A DNA stretch of 64,000 nt from Sulfurimicrobium sp964552675 (GCA_964552675.1 CAZKHJ010000009.1:32033-96032), one strand, 5' to 3'; shown: positions 52,274 to 61,701, numbered from the stretch's first letter. Numbers and translations are program-made. Notes: a model not told the origin generated them from the sequence alone.

Positions 52274-54873
52274 CGGCCATGGGCATCCTCGCCGCACGGG
52301 ACTGGCGGGCGCGCCCCAGCTGCGTCCCGTGACTGGCCCCGCAGCAATCGCTGGACCTCGGCGAATTCCTGTTCGGTGACGAAGCGCGTCTGGTAACCGG
52401 TTCTCAGGTTATCGGTGACGATGGGGTACAGATGGAGCCCGCGCCGCAGCAAATCGCCTTCCGCCCGGACAATCAGCCTGGCGAGCAGGCTGTAGGGCGG
52501 GGCGTCTGACTGGGCGTAGCGCCCCCTTGAGTTGAACATGAAATTGCCCAGGCTGAACACTACCCATCCGCCTTGCCTGGGCTCGATTTCCTGCAGCATG
52601 TGCGCGCCATGCCCCAGCACCAGGTCGGCGCCGGCTGCGATCAAGGCATCGGCCATTCTGGATTGGGCGGAGCTTTTCCAGCGGTAATTCCTTCCCCAAT
52701 GCGGCAGAACCACGATGAACAGCCGTGGGTCGGCCTTCCTGAGCGCGGCGATTCGTTCCAGCGTTTCCTGCCCCAGCGCGGACGCTCCGCCCGCGCCGCC
52801 CTGCGCGTAGCAGCCATACCGGGACTGGGCTTCCTCGCTGAACTCATAGGCGCCGAGCAGCGCAAGCCTGAAAGGCTGCTGGCCGACCAGGGTTTCCAGG
52901 ATGAGGGGGCGACCGGCTTCCTCCTGGTTCCTGCCGCCCCCGAAATAGTACATTCCCGCCCGTTCCAGCACCGCGAGAGTTTGCTCGAATCCGGGGCGTC
53001 CATAGTCGAAGGAGTGATTGTTGGCGAGGCCGACGACCTGAATATTGTGTTTCAGCAGGTGCCGCGGAGCGAGCGCCACATCGGACCAGTGGATGAAAGT
53101 CTTCTGGTCCTGGAACGGGGATGATTCCAGATCGGTCAGCGGTGTTTCCAGATTGGCGATGCACATGTCGGCCGATAGCAGAAACGCTTTCATCTTCTGC
53201 AAGGGGTAGTCGTAGCCGAGCTCTGTCAGGACGTTGCCGTAGCCGCGTTTTTCGTCCTTTTGCTGGTAATTTTCCCCGAAGCTGGTGTCGCCGGTGAACA
53301 CCAGTTCCAGTTGCTTGGGTTTGTTCTTCCGGTCGAGGTTCAGCGCCAATGGCGAAAAGGGCAGGGCGGGCGTGTTCCGGGCGGCTGAAACCCGTGTTCC
53401 GAGAAACGGCCTGCCCTTGGCCAGCAAGGCATCGACGATGAGCTTTGCATCGCTGATCGTCTGCGCTTCCCGGTCGCACTTCACCAGCACGATGTCTCCC
53501 GCCCTGACTTCGGCGGCCACCTGCTCGGCCAGGTCGGCACTGGTCGCGCCATGCGCGCCGAGCGTCGCGCCCGGCAGGTGGCTGCGAATATTCCGTATCT
53601 GGTCGCCGAAGGTGAAGAGTTTGTCTATCCCGGCATCGATGATATCGCCGGCCAGCGCGGCATGGATGGCGGCGGAGTGCTTGCCGAGGTTGCAAATGTC
53701 GCCCAGCACGGCGATGCGGCGCTTGTTGGACAGCAGGCTCTGCAGCCGCAGGACTTCCAGTCCCGCGCGGATGGATGCGGGATTGGCGCTGTAGCTGTCG
53801 TCGATCAGCTCGAAGTATCCTCCCGGCACTTCGATGCGGTGAAATTCCGCGTGCTTTCCCAATACCGGCATGTCGCACAGGTCGGCTGCCGCGCGCCGGA
53901 TGTCGCCTTCCACCGCCGCGACGCCTGCGAGCATCGCGAGGCTGTTCGCAATCACGTGTTTTCCGGGCTGGCCGAGACGGTAGGCCACCGGCTCGCCCGC
54001 CACGTTCGCTTCCACGCGGCTGCCGTCCCCTCTCAACTCGCAGACCGTGGCGCGCACGTCGGCTTCCGGGTGAAAGCCGAAAGTCATGATTTTGCCGACT
54101 CCCTTTGCTTGCGCCAGACTCAGCAGTTTCGTGTAATACGCATTGTCCCGGTTCAGAATGGCCGTTCCGCCGGGGACCAGACCATCGAACAGCAGGGCCT
54201 TCTGGGCCGCCAGTTCGTCCAGGGTGGCGTAGAAATCCAGGTGATGCTGCTCGATATTGGTAACGATGGCCACATGGGGCCGCGCGATCAGCGCCTTGCG
54301 CAAGGTGACCGAGGGCTTGTCGACGGCGAATTCAAAAACACCATATGTGGCGCCGGGCGGGGTTTGGGCCAAGCTCAGCGAAACGCCCGGCCCGTGGTTG
54401 AAATTCTTCCTGCTGAATCCGGTGGCCGCCTGGCGCCCGAGCACGAATCGCAAGCCTTCCTTTACGGTCGATTTTCCCACCGTTCCGGTGACGCAAATGA
54501 CTTTGCCCTGAAACCGCTCGCGGGCAAATTGCCCCAGCGCATCGAGGGCTTGCCGCGTGTTTTCGACCAGCAGCAGGGGCAGATTTTCCGGCATCCGCTC
54601 GGGTCGCCGGCTGACGATTGCGGCTGCCACGCCGCGTCCGGCCAACTGCGAAAGCTTCCGGCTGGTGTCGGCATAGCCTTTTCCCCATTCCCCGGGGGAT
54701 GTCATGACGAACAGATCACCACGGCGGATGTGGTAAAAGTAGTAGCTTATTCCCGTTGCTTCCACTTGTGCGCCCGAGCCGGAAATCCATTCTCCCCCGG
54801 TTGCCAGCGCAATGTCCTTCCCCGTCCACAAGGGCGGAGCGGAGGGGGAGGCATCCTGTGGTTTTTCGTTCAT
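52243..54873 (-). CDS. MurF-like ligase fused to CapA-type phosphatase domain
   Basis: An 876-aa fusion. Residues about 15-500 form a Mur-ligase: N-terminal substrate domain (GGEWISGSGAQVEATGI), ATP P-loop GTVGKSTVKE, NFNHGPGVSLSLAQ, VTNIEQHHLDFY and a C-terminal domain. Residues about 530-850 form a CapA/PgsA calcineurin-like domain: LVFTGDTSFGENY, IANLETPLTD, LANNHSFDYGRPG, LPHWGRNY and LGHGAHMLQEIE, with metal-ligand Asp, Asn and His all visible. CapA proteins are needed for poly-gamma-glutamate capsule, whose ligase CapB is Mur-like, so the fusion joins both activities. No signal peptide or TM helix is visible. Confidence 0.85.
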   Translation of the reverse strand: MNEKPQDASPSAPPLWTGKDIALATGGEWISGSGAQVEATGISYYFYHIRRGDLFVMTSPGEWGKGYADTSRKLSQLAGRGVAAAIVSRRPERMPENLPLLLVENTRQALDALGQFARERFQGKVICVTGTVGKSTVKEGLRFVLGRQAATGFSRKNFNHGPGVSLSLAQTPPGATYGVFEFAVDKPSVTLRKALIARPHVAIVTNIEQHHLDFYATLDELAAQKALLFDGLVPGGTAILNRDNAYYTKLLSLAQAKGVGKIMTFGFHPEADVRATVCELRGDGSRVEANVAGEPVAYRLGQPGKHVIANSLAMLAGVAAVEGDIRRAAADLCDMPVLGKHAEFHRIEVPGGYFELIDDSYSANPASIRAGLEVLRLQSLLSNKRRIAVLGDICNLGKHSAAIHAALAGDIIDAGIDKLFTFGDQIRNIRSHLPGATLGAHGATSADLAEQVAAEVRAGDIVLVKCDREAQTISDAKLIVDALLAKGRPFLGTRVSAARNTPALPFSPLALNLDRKNKPKQLELVFTGDTSFGENYQQKDEKRGYGNVLTELGYDYPLQKMKAFLLSADMCIANLETPLTDLESSPFQDQKTFIHWSDVALAPRHLLKHNIQVVGLANNHSFDYGRPGFEQTLAVLERAGMYYFGGGRNQEEAGRPLILETLVGQQPFRLALLGAYEFSEEAQSRYGCYAQGGAGGASALGQETLERIAALRKADPRLFIVVLPHWGRNYRWKSSAQSRMADALIAAGADLVLGHGAHMLQEIEPRQGGWVVFSLGNFMFNSRGRYAQSDAPPYSLLARLIVRAEGDLLRRGLHLYPIVTDNLRTGYQTRFVTEQEFAEVQRLLRGQSRDAAGARPPVPCGEDAHGRYLELDLGAA

Positions 54874-54901
54874 GGCACGCGTATCCTGGCTTTGCTCTGG
54901 T

Positions 54902-56365
54902 TCACTGCGGGTTGGCTTCCGTTCTTTCCGTTTCCTCTTTTCCCATGGTGAGCAGAGCGGAGATGACGGGCGAAAAGAGTTCCGGGGTGTGGCGGGAACC
55001 CTTGATCAGGACGATGTCTCCCGGCTGTACTTCGGCCACCACGGCCTTCGCCAGCGCCGCGCCGTCGCGTTCGTGCGGGCCCAGCAGGTGCGCGGGCAGC
55101 GCTTCACGCAAATATTTCATGTCTTCCCCGATGGTAAAGAGCCTGTCGATCCCGGCATCGAGAACCGCAGCGGCCAGCGAGGCATGAATCGTGGCCGAGT
55201 CGCTGCCCAGTTCCCTGATTTCACCCAGCACCGCGAGCCGCCGGCCGCCGGGCCCCACCGGCATGAGGCCGAGCACGTCCAGGCCGGCGCGCATCGAGGC
55301 CGGGTTGGCGCTGAAGGCATCGTCCAGGAGGTCAAAATATCCTTCCCCCAGGACAATCCTGTGGCGCTGGGTTCGTTGTTCCAGGCCGGGAAACTTTTGC
55401 AGGGACGCGGCGGCCTTCCGGATATCCGCACCGAGCGCCGCGACCGCCGCCAGCGCGGCGAGGCTGTTCATGATGACGTGGCGTCCCGGCTGTTTCAGGC
55501 GATAGGTCACGGGTGTTCCATGGACCAGGGCTTCCACCGTGCTGCCCTCGGCGTCCAGCAGCGACAGCGACGCCCGGACGTCCGCATGCGGGTGCATGCC
55601 GAAGGAAACGATGCGGCCTACCCCCTTGGCGGAAGCTGCCGATTCCAGCCGCCGGAACAGGGCATTGTCGCGGTTGAGGATGGCCGTTCCACCGGATTCC
55701 AGGGCATCGAACAGCAGGGCCTTCTGGTCCGCCAGGGCTTCCAGGGTGTGGTAATACATCAGGTGATCGTGCTGGATGTCCGTTATGACGGCCACGTGAG
55801 GGCGCGCGATCCTCGCCTTGGAGAGCGTCACGGAAGGCAGGTCCACCGCAAACTCGTAAACCCCGTAGGCGGTGTCGGGATGCGTCTGGGCCAGACTCAG
55901 GGGAACGCCGGGGCCGTGATTGAAGTTCAGATTGCTGCCGACCGTCGGGGCCTGTTGCCCAAGCATGAATCGCAGCATTTCCTTGGTGGTGGATTTTCCC
56001 ACGCTACCGGTTATGCAGACCACTTTTCCCTTCAGCCTGTCCCGGGCAAACCGGCCCAGCGCGTCCAGCGCCTGGCGGGTATCCTCGACGAGGACCAGCG
56101 GCAGGGATTCGGGCGGAGCGTCGGGTTTCCGGTCCACCAGCACCGCCGCCACGCCCCATGCGGCAAGGGTGGATAACGCGGTGCTGGTGTCAAGGTAGCT
56201 GCTTCCCCAGTGCTGTGGCGTCGAAACCAGGAACAGGTCCCCTTTTCTGGCCTGCCGCAGGTAATAACACACACCGGTCGCGGCGACATTCCCTGCATCG
56301 CCGGCGATCCATCGTCCGCCGGTCGCCTGCAGGATATCGTCCGCTGTCCACAGCACGGGTTTCAC
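54902..56365 (-). CDS. Second MurF-like amide ligase
   Basis: A 487-aa Mur-ligase-family protein with P-loop GSVGKSTTKE, NFNHGPGVPLSLAQ, VITDIQHDHLMYY, and AVLGEIRELGSDS. It is clearly paralogous to the N-terminal half of the fusion encoded 28 nt downstream and both lie on one transcript. True MurF sits in the dcw cluster and is not expected here; these two would form amide bonds on another carrier. The N-terminal domain (GVCYYLRQARKGDLFLV) differs from cell-wall MurF. Substrates unknown. Confidence 0.85.
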   Translation of the reverse strand: MKPVLWTADDILQATGGRWIAGDAGNVAATGVCYYLRQARKGDLFLVSTPQHWGSSYLDTSTALSTLAAWGVAAVLVDRKPDAPPESLPLVLVEDTRQALDALGRFARDRLKGKVVCITGSVGKSTTKEMLRFMLGQQAPTVGSNLNFNHGPGVPLSLAQTHPDTAYGVYEFAVDLPSVTLSKARIARPHVAVITDIQHDHLMYYHTLEALADQKALLFDALESGGTAILNRDNALFRRLESAASAKGVGRIVSFGMHPHADVRASLSLLDAEGSTVEALVHGTPVTYRLKQPGRHVIMNSLAALAAVAALGADIRKAAASLQKFPGLEQRTQRHRIVLGEGYFDLLDDAFSANPASMRAGLDVLGLMPVGPGGRRLAVLGEIRELGSDSATIHASLAAAVLDAGIDRLFTIGEDMKYLREALPAHLLGPHERDGAALAKAVVAEVQPGDIVLIKGSRHTPELFSPVISALLTMGKEETERTEANPQ

Positions 56366-56378
56366 GTGTTGTCCTCCG

Positions 56379-58808
56379 CTAGCGTATGCGAGACAGCACG
56401 AATTCAGCGATGGCCAGCGCCCGGCGCCGGCGCAGTGCCTCGTTCTCGTTTTCCAGCAGCACGCGGATTTCCTTGGTGAATTTGATCACGCCCATGAGGC
56501 CGATCCACTCCGGCAGGTCGCGGTATTCCGCAGAATTCAGCGGATAGTGGCGGCTGTAGTGTCTGACAAATTCGTCGAAGCGCGCGAAGTCAGCCGCATC
56601 GATATACTTTTCCGCCAGGGAAAACTCGAATGCCCCATCCAGCAAGTCCACCAGGCGCGGCCCGAAAAAGGCGTTGTTGAAATCGAAGAATTGGACTTCG
56701 CCGGCAGCGTCGACGATCACGTTCTTGGGCGTCACGTCGCCGTGGTTGTGCGCCAGGACGCAGCGTGACAGCAGCGCCGCCCGGTCACGGGAGCGTTTGT
56801 GGCGCCCGGCAATCGGCGCCAGCCGGGCGAAGGCCTCGGCGATGGGCGTGCTGTGGCCAGGTTTCCCGGCATAGTCGTGGAAAGCCGGCAGCCAGATGTG
56901 GCAGATGTTCTCGAAAGTGAAGCTGCGTGGGCACTCCAGTGGCAGTTCAGCCTGCACGCGATGAATCCGTGCCAGGGCGGCCCCTACTTTCTCCATCGGG
57001 TAGCCGGGCCGGCCGCACACCGTCCCCGGCAGCCGTTCGAACAGCAGGGCAGGGCAATTCTCGATACTGGCAAGACGGCCGTCCCGGGTCGAGAGCACGC
57101 CTGCTGTCGGAATCCCGCGCTCACGCAGCTGTCCGATCAGCTTTGCTTCATATTCGGCATGTTCGGCAATGCGACTGCGGTTGTAGTTTCCTGCCACCTT
57201 GAACAGCTTGAGGATGTAGTTCGCATCACCCGAAGCTACCCGGTAGAGCGCGTTCTGGGTGGAAACGTCCAGCCTTTCCACGAGGGCATGCTCCAGTGGG
57301 TAAAGTTGCGCCACCAGGGCTGCGAGCTCCTCGTCATGCTGGTCGCGGCTGACGGCGCCGTCGCGTTCGCGGTCATAATGTAGCCGGGCGCCGAATTTGC
57401 GCAGGAAGGCGTCCTTCTCCTCCCGATACCCCCGTGACGGGAAATAGACATAGGCGTCGATCAGGTGATGGGTGAAATTCAAATGGGGGAAAAGCGTTCG
57501 CCATTCCCCTGGCCCGCCCGCCAGCGGGATCTGGCCAAGGTGGTAGACGGCGCAATGGTTCGAAGCGGAAGAGGTGATGCAATGCCAGCTATCGGGGAGA
57601 TCATCTTCCCGCCCCGGCGTGATTTCGATGAGAATGTCGACATCCGACCCCAGCTTGGTCAGCTTTCCGTGCACGAAGGGGGTCTGGTAGCGCCCCATGG
57701 CGTGGCGCGCCGCCGAGCCCATGATGAAAACGCGCTCCACGGCGATGACGCTGGCGACTTCGTGACGCAGGAAGTCAGCGACTTGTTGCTGCAAGGCATC
57801 CTGCTCGGGCGGAGCAAATATTTCCTTGGCTGGTTTGACGAAGTCCAGTTTCAGACTGGAGAGCAAGGCACTCCAGCTCCGATACAGCCGCTCGGCCTGG
57901 TTTTCCTGCACAGAGGCAGAAATGTTGTAAGGGAAAATGACCTGCTTGCTGGCCGGCGAATAGAACCAAAGCTGCGGATCGCTTTCGACATTGCTGATCT
58001 GGCCCGAGCGGATGCCGGTGTAAAGATCGAGGACCTGGCACTTGATGTGGTTCAGGTCGTTGGGTGTCAGCGCTGCACCCTCCTGAACAAGAAATTCCGC
58101 CAGTTGCCGGATTTCCTTGAGGCCGCGAAGACGCCTGAAATCGGCCGCAGCCAGATGACTATCCACGGTAGCCACTACTGTGATCTGTGATCCGCCATAG
58201 TGCCGCTCACTGCCTTTTGTCTCGGCAGTGAAGCCGATGTATTCGAAAATGCTGTTGAGCTTGGCGAGATGATGCCGGGCGATGCTGATGTGCAACAGCT
58301 CGCCGGGCCTGTTGCCGGAGGCCAGGGCGAAATCCAGTTCGTTGGCTTCCAGCAGGGCGAGCACTTCGTCATAGCTGGCCGCATAGGGGCCATCCGTGTC
58401 CAGCGACCTGAACATTTGTGCGATCTGCCTGAACTCGGCCGGGTCGATCAGGATCTTGAGATTGCGGTAGTGGAGGTGATAGCCGTCGCCGCATTCCTCC
58501 AGGGAAAAGCGCTGCGGATGGTACTTTACTTCATGCTTGAGGCTTGATTCGGTCCAGATCCGCACGTCTTCCTGGTTGGCGTTGGGCAGTTTGCCGTCCT
58601 GATAGTTTTTTTCGCGGATAATGGCCAGCAGTTCCTGGGATTGTTTCAGAAACGCGCTTGCAATTTCCTCGAATTCGCTGCGGCTCAGCTCGATGCGAAG
58701 ATCGCGGTAGTGGATATGGATGTTTTCTTCCATGTCCAGGAACAGGTTCCGGTGGCGCGGCTTGCCCAGAATGTTGCCACGGTAGAGAACCTTCTTGATG
58801 ACACCCAT
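56379..58808 (-). CDS. Three-part protein: repeat domain, nucleotidyltransferase, APH-like kinase
   Basis: An 809-aa protein. The N-terminus has two copies of one unit: IHIHYRDLRIELSRSEFEEIA at about 29 and YHLHYRNLKILIDPAEFRQIA at about 108. The middle (about 355-400) has a nucleotidyltransferase motif, VFIMGSAARHAMG then GSDVDILIEI. The C-terminal 300 residues form an aminoglycoside-phosphotransferase/choline-kinase fold with Brenner motif LAHNHGDVTPKNVIVD and FFDFNNAFFGP. It may activate or phosphorylate a small building block for the Mur-like ligases. I know no named protein with this architecture. Confidence 0.75.
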   Translation of the reverse strand: MGVIKKVLYRGNILGKPRHRNLFLDMEENIHIHYRDLRIELSRSEFEEIASAFLKQSQELLAIIREKNYQDGKLPNANQEDVRIWTESSLKHEVKYHPQRFSLEECGDGYHLHYRNLKILIDPAEFRQIAQMFRSLDTDGPYAASYDEVLALLEANELDFALASGNRPGELLHISIARHHLAKLNSIFEYIGFTAETKGSERHYGGSQITVVATVDSHLAAADFRRLRGLKEIRQLAEFLVQEGAALTPNDLNHIKCQVLDLYTGIRSGQISNVESDPQLWFYSPASKQVIFPYNISASVQENQAERLYRSWSALLSSLKLDFVKPAKEIFAPPEQDALQQQVADFLRHEVASVIAVERVFIMGSAARHAMGRYQTPFVHGKLTKLGSDVDILIEITPGREDDLPDSWHCITSSASNHCAVYHLGQIPLAGGPGEWRTLFPHLNFTHHLIDAYVYFPSRGYREEKDAFLRKFGARLHYDRERDGAVSRDQHDEELAALVAQLYPLEHALVERLDVSTQNALYRVASGDANYILKLFKVAGNYNRSRIAEHAEYEAKLIGQLRERGIPTAGVLSTRDGRLASIENCPALLFERLPGTVCGRPGYPMEKVGAALARIHRVQAELPLECPRSFTFENICHIWLPAFHDYAGKPGHSTPIAEAFARLAPIAGRHKRSRDRAALLSRCVLAHNHGDVTPKNVIVDAAGEVQFFDFNNAFFGPRLVDLLDGAFEFSLAEKYIDAADFARFDEFVRHYSRHYPLNSAEYRDLPEWIGLMGVIKFTKEIRVLLENENEALRRRRALAIAEFVLSRIR

Positions 58809-58856
58809 GATCGACCCTGATGTACTGTTGCTGGCGGATGCGGAATGCTTGCTGCG

Positions 58857-60815
58857 CTACAGCAGCGCTGCGGGCTCTCCCACCAGATATCCCTGCAGAC
58901 CGTTGACGTTCAGGCCTTTGAGGGCGTTCCATTCTTCCTGCGTTTCGACGGACTCGGCAATGACCTCGATATCCAGTCCGTGCGCAATCTTGATCACGGC
59001 ATCGACGAAGAATTGATCGTCCTTGTCCTGATCGATGCCATGGATATAGCTGCCGTCCACTTTCAGGTAGTGAATCTTGAGGCTGCTGAGATAGCCGAAA
59101 GAGCTGAAGCCGCGCCCAAAGTGGTCGAGCGAGAATTTCGCGCCGGCAAGGCTGACCTTGTCGATCAGGCTGCGTATGGATTCCAGGTTCTTGGTGGCGC
59201 CGTATTCCGTCACCTCGAAGATCAGCTTGTCTGCTATGGCCGGGTTACTGCCGAGCTGATCTTGCAGCCAGCCGGCAAAATCGTTGTCATGCGCGGACTC
59301 CGGCGAGAGATTGATGGCGATGGCGGGAATGTCTGCGGCGGACTTGAGCTTCAACCGCTCCATGACTTCGCTCACCACCAGTTTGTCCATTTCCCTGTGC
59401 ATGCCCAGCCGGTTGACGTAGGGCATGAACACGCCTGCGCTCAGGAGTTGACCCTCATTCCCAAGCAGCCTGAGCAGAACCTCATGGTGCAGTATTTGTC
59501 CGGAAACACAGTCCTTTACCGGCTGGAAGAGCAGGGTGATGCGGCGCCCGGCAATGACCTCGTTAAGAAATGCAGCCCAGTTCTGGGCGCCGGCAATTCC
59601 GGTCGAGGCGGTTTGATCCGGCTGTTCCAGATGCCATGCGTTGCCGCCCTGTGCCTGCGCGGTGCGCAGCGCCAGGTCGGCTTCGCTCAGGAACTTGAAT
59701 ACCGTGTCCTGGCCGTGATAGAGCGCGATGCCGATATTGCCGACTTCCTTCGAATCAGCCATGCCGGCTTCATGAAGCTTGTAGAGTGTTCCGGATAGCT
59801 TTTGCCCGATCACTGCCGCTTCCGTGGCGTCGATGTTGGGCATAACCAGCGCAAAATCCGCGCCACCCAGGCGGGTAAGGATGCTGTCGCCGTGAAGTGC
59901 CGCAATTTCCCCAAACTGGGCCGAGGTATGGCGCAGCAACTCGTCTGCCGCCTGGTAACCGTGCTGGTCGTTGTATTCCTTGAAGCCCTTGAGTTCCACC
60001 AGGAACAGGGCGCCGCCAGCGAACTGTTCAGGGTTGTTGATCAGGTTCTGCAGCTGGGCCTCAAGGTGGCGCCGGTTGCCCAGGCCCGTGACTGGATCCA
60101 TGTAGGCCTGGGCACGCATTTTTTCCATGGCACGTGCCTGTTCCTCGAACATGTCCTTGACCTTGATCACCATGCGGTTCATGGCCTGGACAAAGCTGCG
60201 CAGTTCCCGTGTCCAGGGCATTTTCTCCTGTACCGGGTACTCGCGCCGGCAGATTGCCTCGGCCTGGATCTCCAGATTGCGCAGGGGGCGCAGCATGATT
60301 TTCAGGATCAGCCAGCCAATCCCAAGCGTGATAATGGCGGTGGCAAACAGCCACCAGAACATGCCGATGCTGTCGTTCCATAATTTTGCATATGCAATGC
60401 CGGGGTTGCTGCGTACGTTGACCGTGCCAAAACGCTGCCAGCCGGCCATGACAAGTGCCTCTCCCAGTGGGGTTTCGAGGGGAACCAGTTCGATGAACCA
60501 CTGCGGAACGTTTTCGATCGTGACCGGGAGTTCGCGTGTGACCAGCGGTTTGCTGTCGTGGCTGACTACCCGGATTTCACGGTAATAGCCACTGTCGAAC
60601 ATGGCATCGACCATCAAGGTCATGGTGATGAGGTCGTTCTCGGCTGCATGGGGTGACAGTGATAACCCCAGAGAAGTGGCGGCATCCTGGGCGTGGGATT
60701 GCAACTGGCTGGAGAGAAAAACGCGGGTGTTGTTGACGCTGACAATGAAGGCACCCAGAAAAACCACCAGGAATAAAGCGGTAATGATGATGATCAACTG
60801 ACGGAATAGGGTCAT
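58857..60815 (-). CDS. lapD: LapD-type c-di-GMP receptor with degenerate GGDEF and EAL
   Basis: A 652-aa inner-membrane protein: TM helix, periplasmic output domain (about 30-150, with WFIELVPLETPLGEALVMAGWQ), second TM helix, HAMP (about 170-225), GGDEF-like and EAL-like domains. The GGDEF motif is GGADF and the EAL motif is EVL in HHEVLLRL, so neither synthesis nor hydrolysis of c-di-GMP is expected, as in LapD receptors that sequester the LapG protease when c-di-GMP is high. The gene order with lapG and lapE confirms the call. Confidence 0.93.
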   Translation of the reverse strand: MTLFRQLIIIITALFLVVFLGAFIVSVNNTRVFLSSQLQSHAQDAATSLGLSLSPHAAENDLITMTLMVDAMFDSGYYREIRVVSHDSKPLVTRELPVTIENVPQWFIELVPLETPLGEALVMAGWQRFGTVNVRSNPGIAYAKLWNDSIGMFWWLFATAIITLGIGWLILKIMLRPLRNLEIQAEAICRREYPVQEKMPWTRELRSFVQAMNRMVIKVKDMFEEQARAMEKMRAQAYMDPVTGLGNRRHLEAQLQNLINNPEQFAGGALFLVELKGFKEYNDQHGYQAADELLRHTSAQFGEIAALHGDSILTRLGGADFALVMPNIDATEAAVIGQKLSGTLYKLHEAGMADSKEVGNIGIALYHGQDTVFKFLSEADLALRTAQAQGGNAWHLEQPDQTASTGIAGAQNWAAFLNEVIAGRRITLLFQPVKDCVSGQILHHEVLLRLLGNEGQLLSAGVFMPYVNRLGMHREMDKLVVSEVMERLKLKSAADIPAIAINLSPESAHDNDFAGWLQDQLGSNPAIADKLIFEVTEYGATKNLESIRSLIDKVSLAGAKFSLDHFGRGFSSFGYLSSLKIHYLKVDGSYIHGIDQDKDDQFFVDAVIKIAHGLDIEVIAESVETQEEWNALKGLNVNGLQGYLVGEPAALL

Positions 60816-60866
60816 GATTGCATCCTCATGGTCTGTTTCGCGCCTTCCTGGCGCAAAGCTGCGTCG

Positions 60867-61592
60867 TTACTGGCCATCGGCTTCTTTCCCGATCCGGCTG
60901 CTGAGATCGCTCCACAATTTGATGCGGTCGGAGCCGCCGACGTTCTTGCCAAGGCCGCGTTCCTTGGCCAGCCACAGACCTTCACCGTTGAAGCTGTACA
61001 CCGGGATCAGATCCTTGCGCAGTGATGCGGACCTGATTTCTGGAATCAGGTTGTCCAGAATCACGGGTACTGCTTCCTGCTTGGGGTAGTAGGCCAGCAC
61101 CATATGCGCCTGATTGATCGGGTTCCAGTTCAGCGCCTTGACATAGGTGATCTGCAATTTCTGGACTGGTACGCCCAGTTGCACCAACGTGAAATACTTG
61201 CCGATGGCGAAGTCTTCACAGTCTCCCCCGGCAGTTGCCAGCATTTCTATTGGCGTGGCCCAGTAGTCCTCCTTGCCCCAGTGCTCGGCGTCGGAAACGA
61301 AAGGAATCTGGTTGAAAAAATTGTTGACCAGTTCCAGTTTTTCCACCTCGGATTTGCCGCGGTTTGTTTCCATCAGGCGTTTCCATTCGGTCACGCGCTT
61401 GTGGGCTGCTGCGCCATATTTCTTTTCGACAAAGGCCAGAAGCTTGTCGGACAGGTCCAGCCGGTCCGCCAGTACCGGGACGATGAAGGCAAGAGAAACG
61501 GCCGCACCAATGAGCACCCATGCTCTCGATACTTCATACAGGTACTCACAGTTTGGTCGGCTGCCAAGAAATCGGGTCAAGAAGCGCAACAC
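60867..61592 (-). CDS. lapG: LapG-type periplasmic cysteine protease
   Basis: A 241-aa bacterial transglutaminase-like cysteine proteinase that cleaves the N-terminal part of LapA-type adhesins to release biofilms. The catalytic triad is visible: Cys in AGGDCEDFAIGKY, His in INQAHMVLAYY and Asp in VILDNLIPE. A hydrophobic N-terminal segment (AWVLIGAAVSLAFIVPVLA) serves as signal or anchor. It begins at a GTG. LapD is encoded 51 nt downstream. The calcium-site residues of LapG cannot be checked by eye. Confidence 0.93.
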   Translation of the reverse strand: MLRFLTRFLGSRPNCEYLYEVSRAWVLIGAAVSLAFIVPVLADRLDLSDKLLAFVEKKYGAAAHKRVTEWKRLMETNRGKSEVEKLELVNNFFNQIPFVSDAEHWGKEDYWATPIEMLATAGGDCEDFAIGKYFTLVQLGVPVQKLQITYVKALNWNPINQAHMVLAYYPKQEAVPVILDNLIPEIRSASLRKDLIPVYSFNGEGLWLAKERGLGKNVGGSDRIKLWSDLSSRIGKEADGQ

Positions 61593-61676
61593 TCAGCAAC
61601 CGAGCCTCATCGAGAGTGTTTTACAAGCAGAAGTGGCGTCTGCCCTGTCTGGTGCGGGGGGCAGGCGCTGCCCGGG

Positions 61677-61701
61677 GGTGCCGGAAGTCCCGGCGCCCCC
61701 T
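61677..61701 (-). other. GC-rich hairpin after lapE
   Basis: Imperfect inverted repeat GGTGCCGG / CCGGCGCC directly behind the lapE stop, followed by a second GGGCAG...CTGCCC repeat. No T-tract, so a termination role is uncertain; it may separate adhesin export from lapGD expression. Confidence 0.4.

Noticed and set aside
54902..56365. Cell-wall MurF
   Set aside because: It lies outside a dcw cluster, is paired with a paralogue fused to CapA, and has a diverged N-terminal substrate domain; a second cell-wall MurF here is unlikely.
58857..60815. Active diguanylate cyclase/phosphodiesterase
   Set aside because: GGDEF is GGADF and EAL is EVL, and the neighbours are lapG and lapE, so a c-di-GMP receptor is the better reading.
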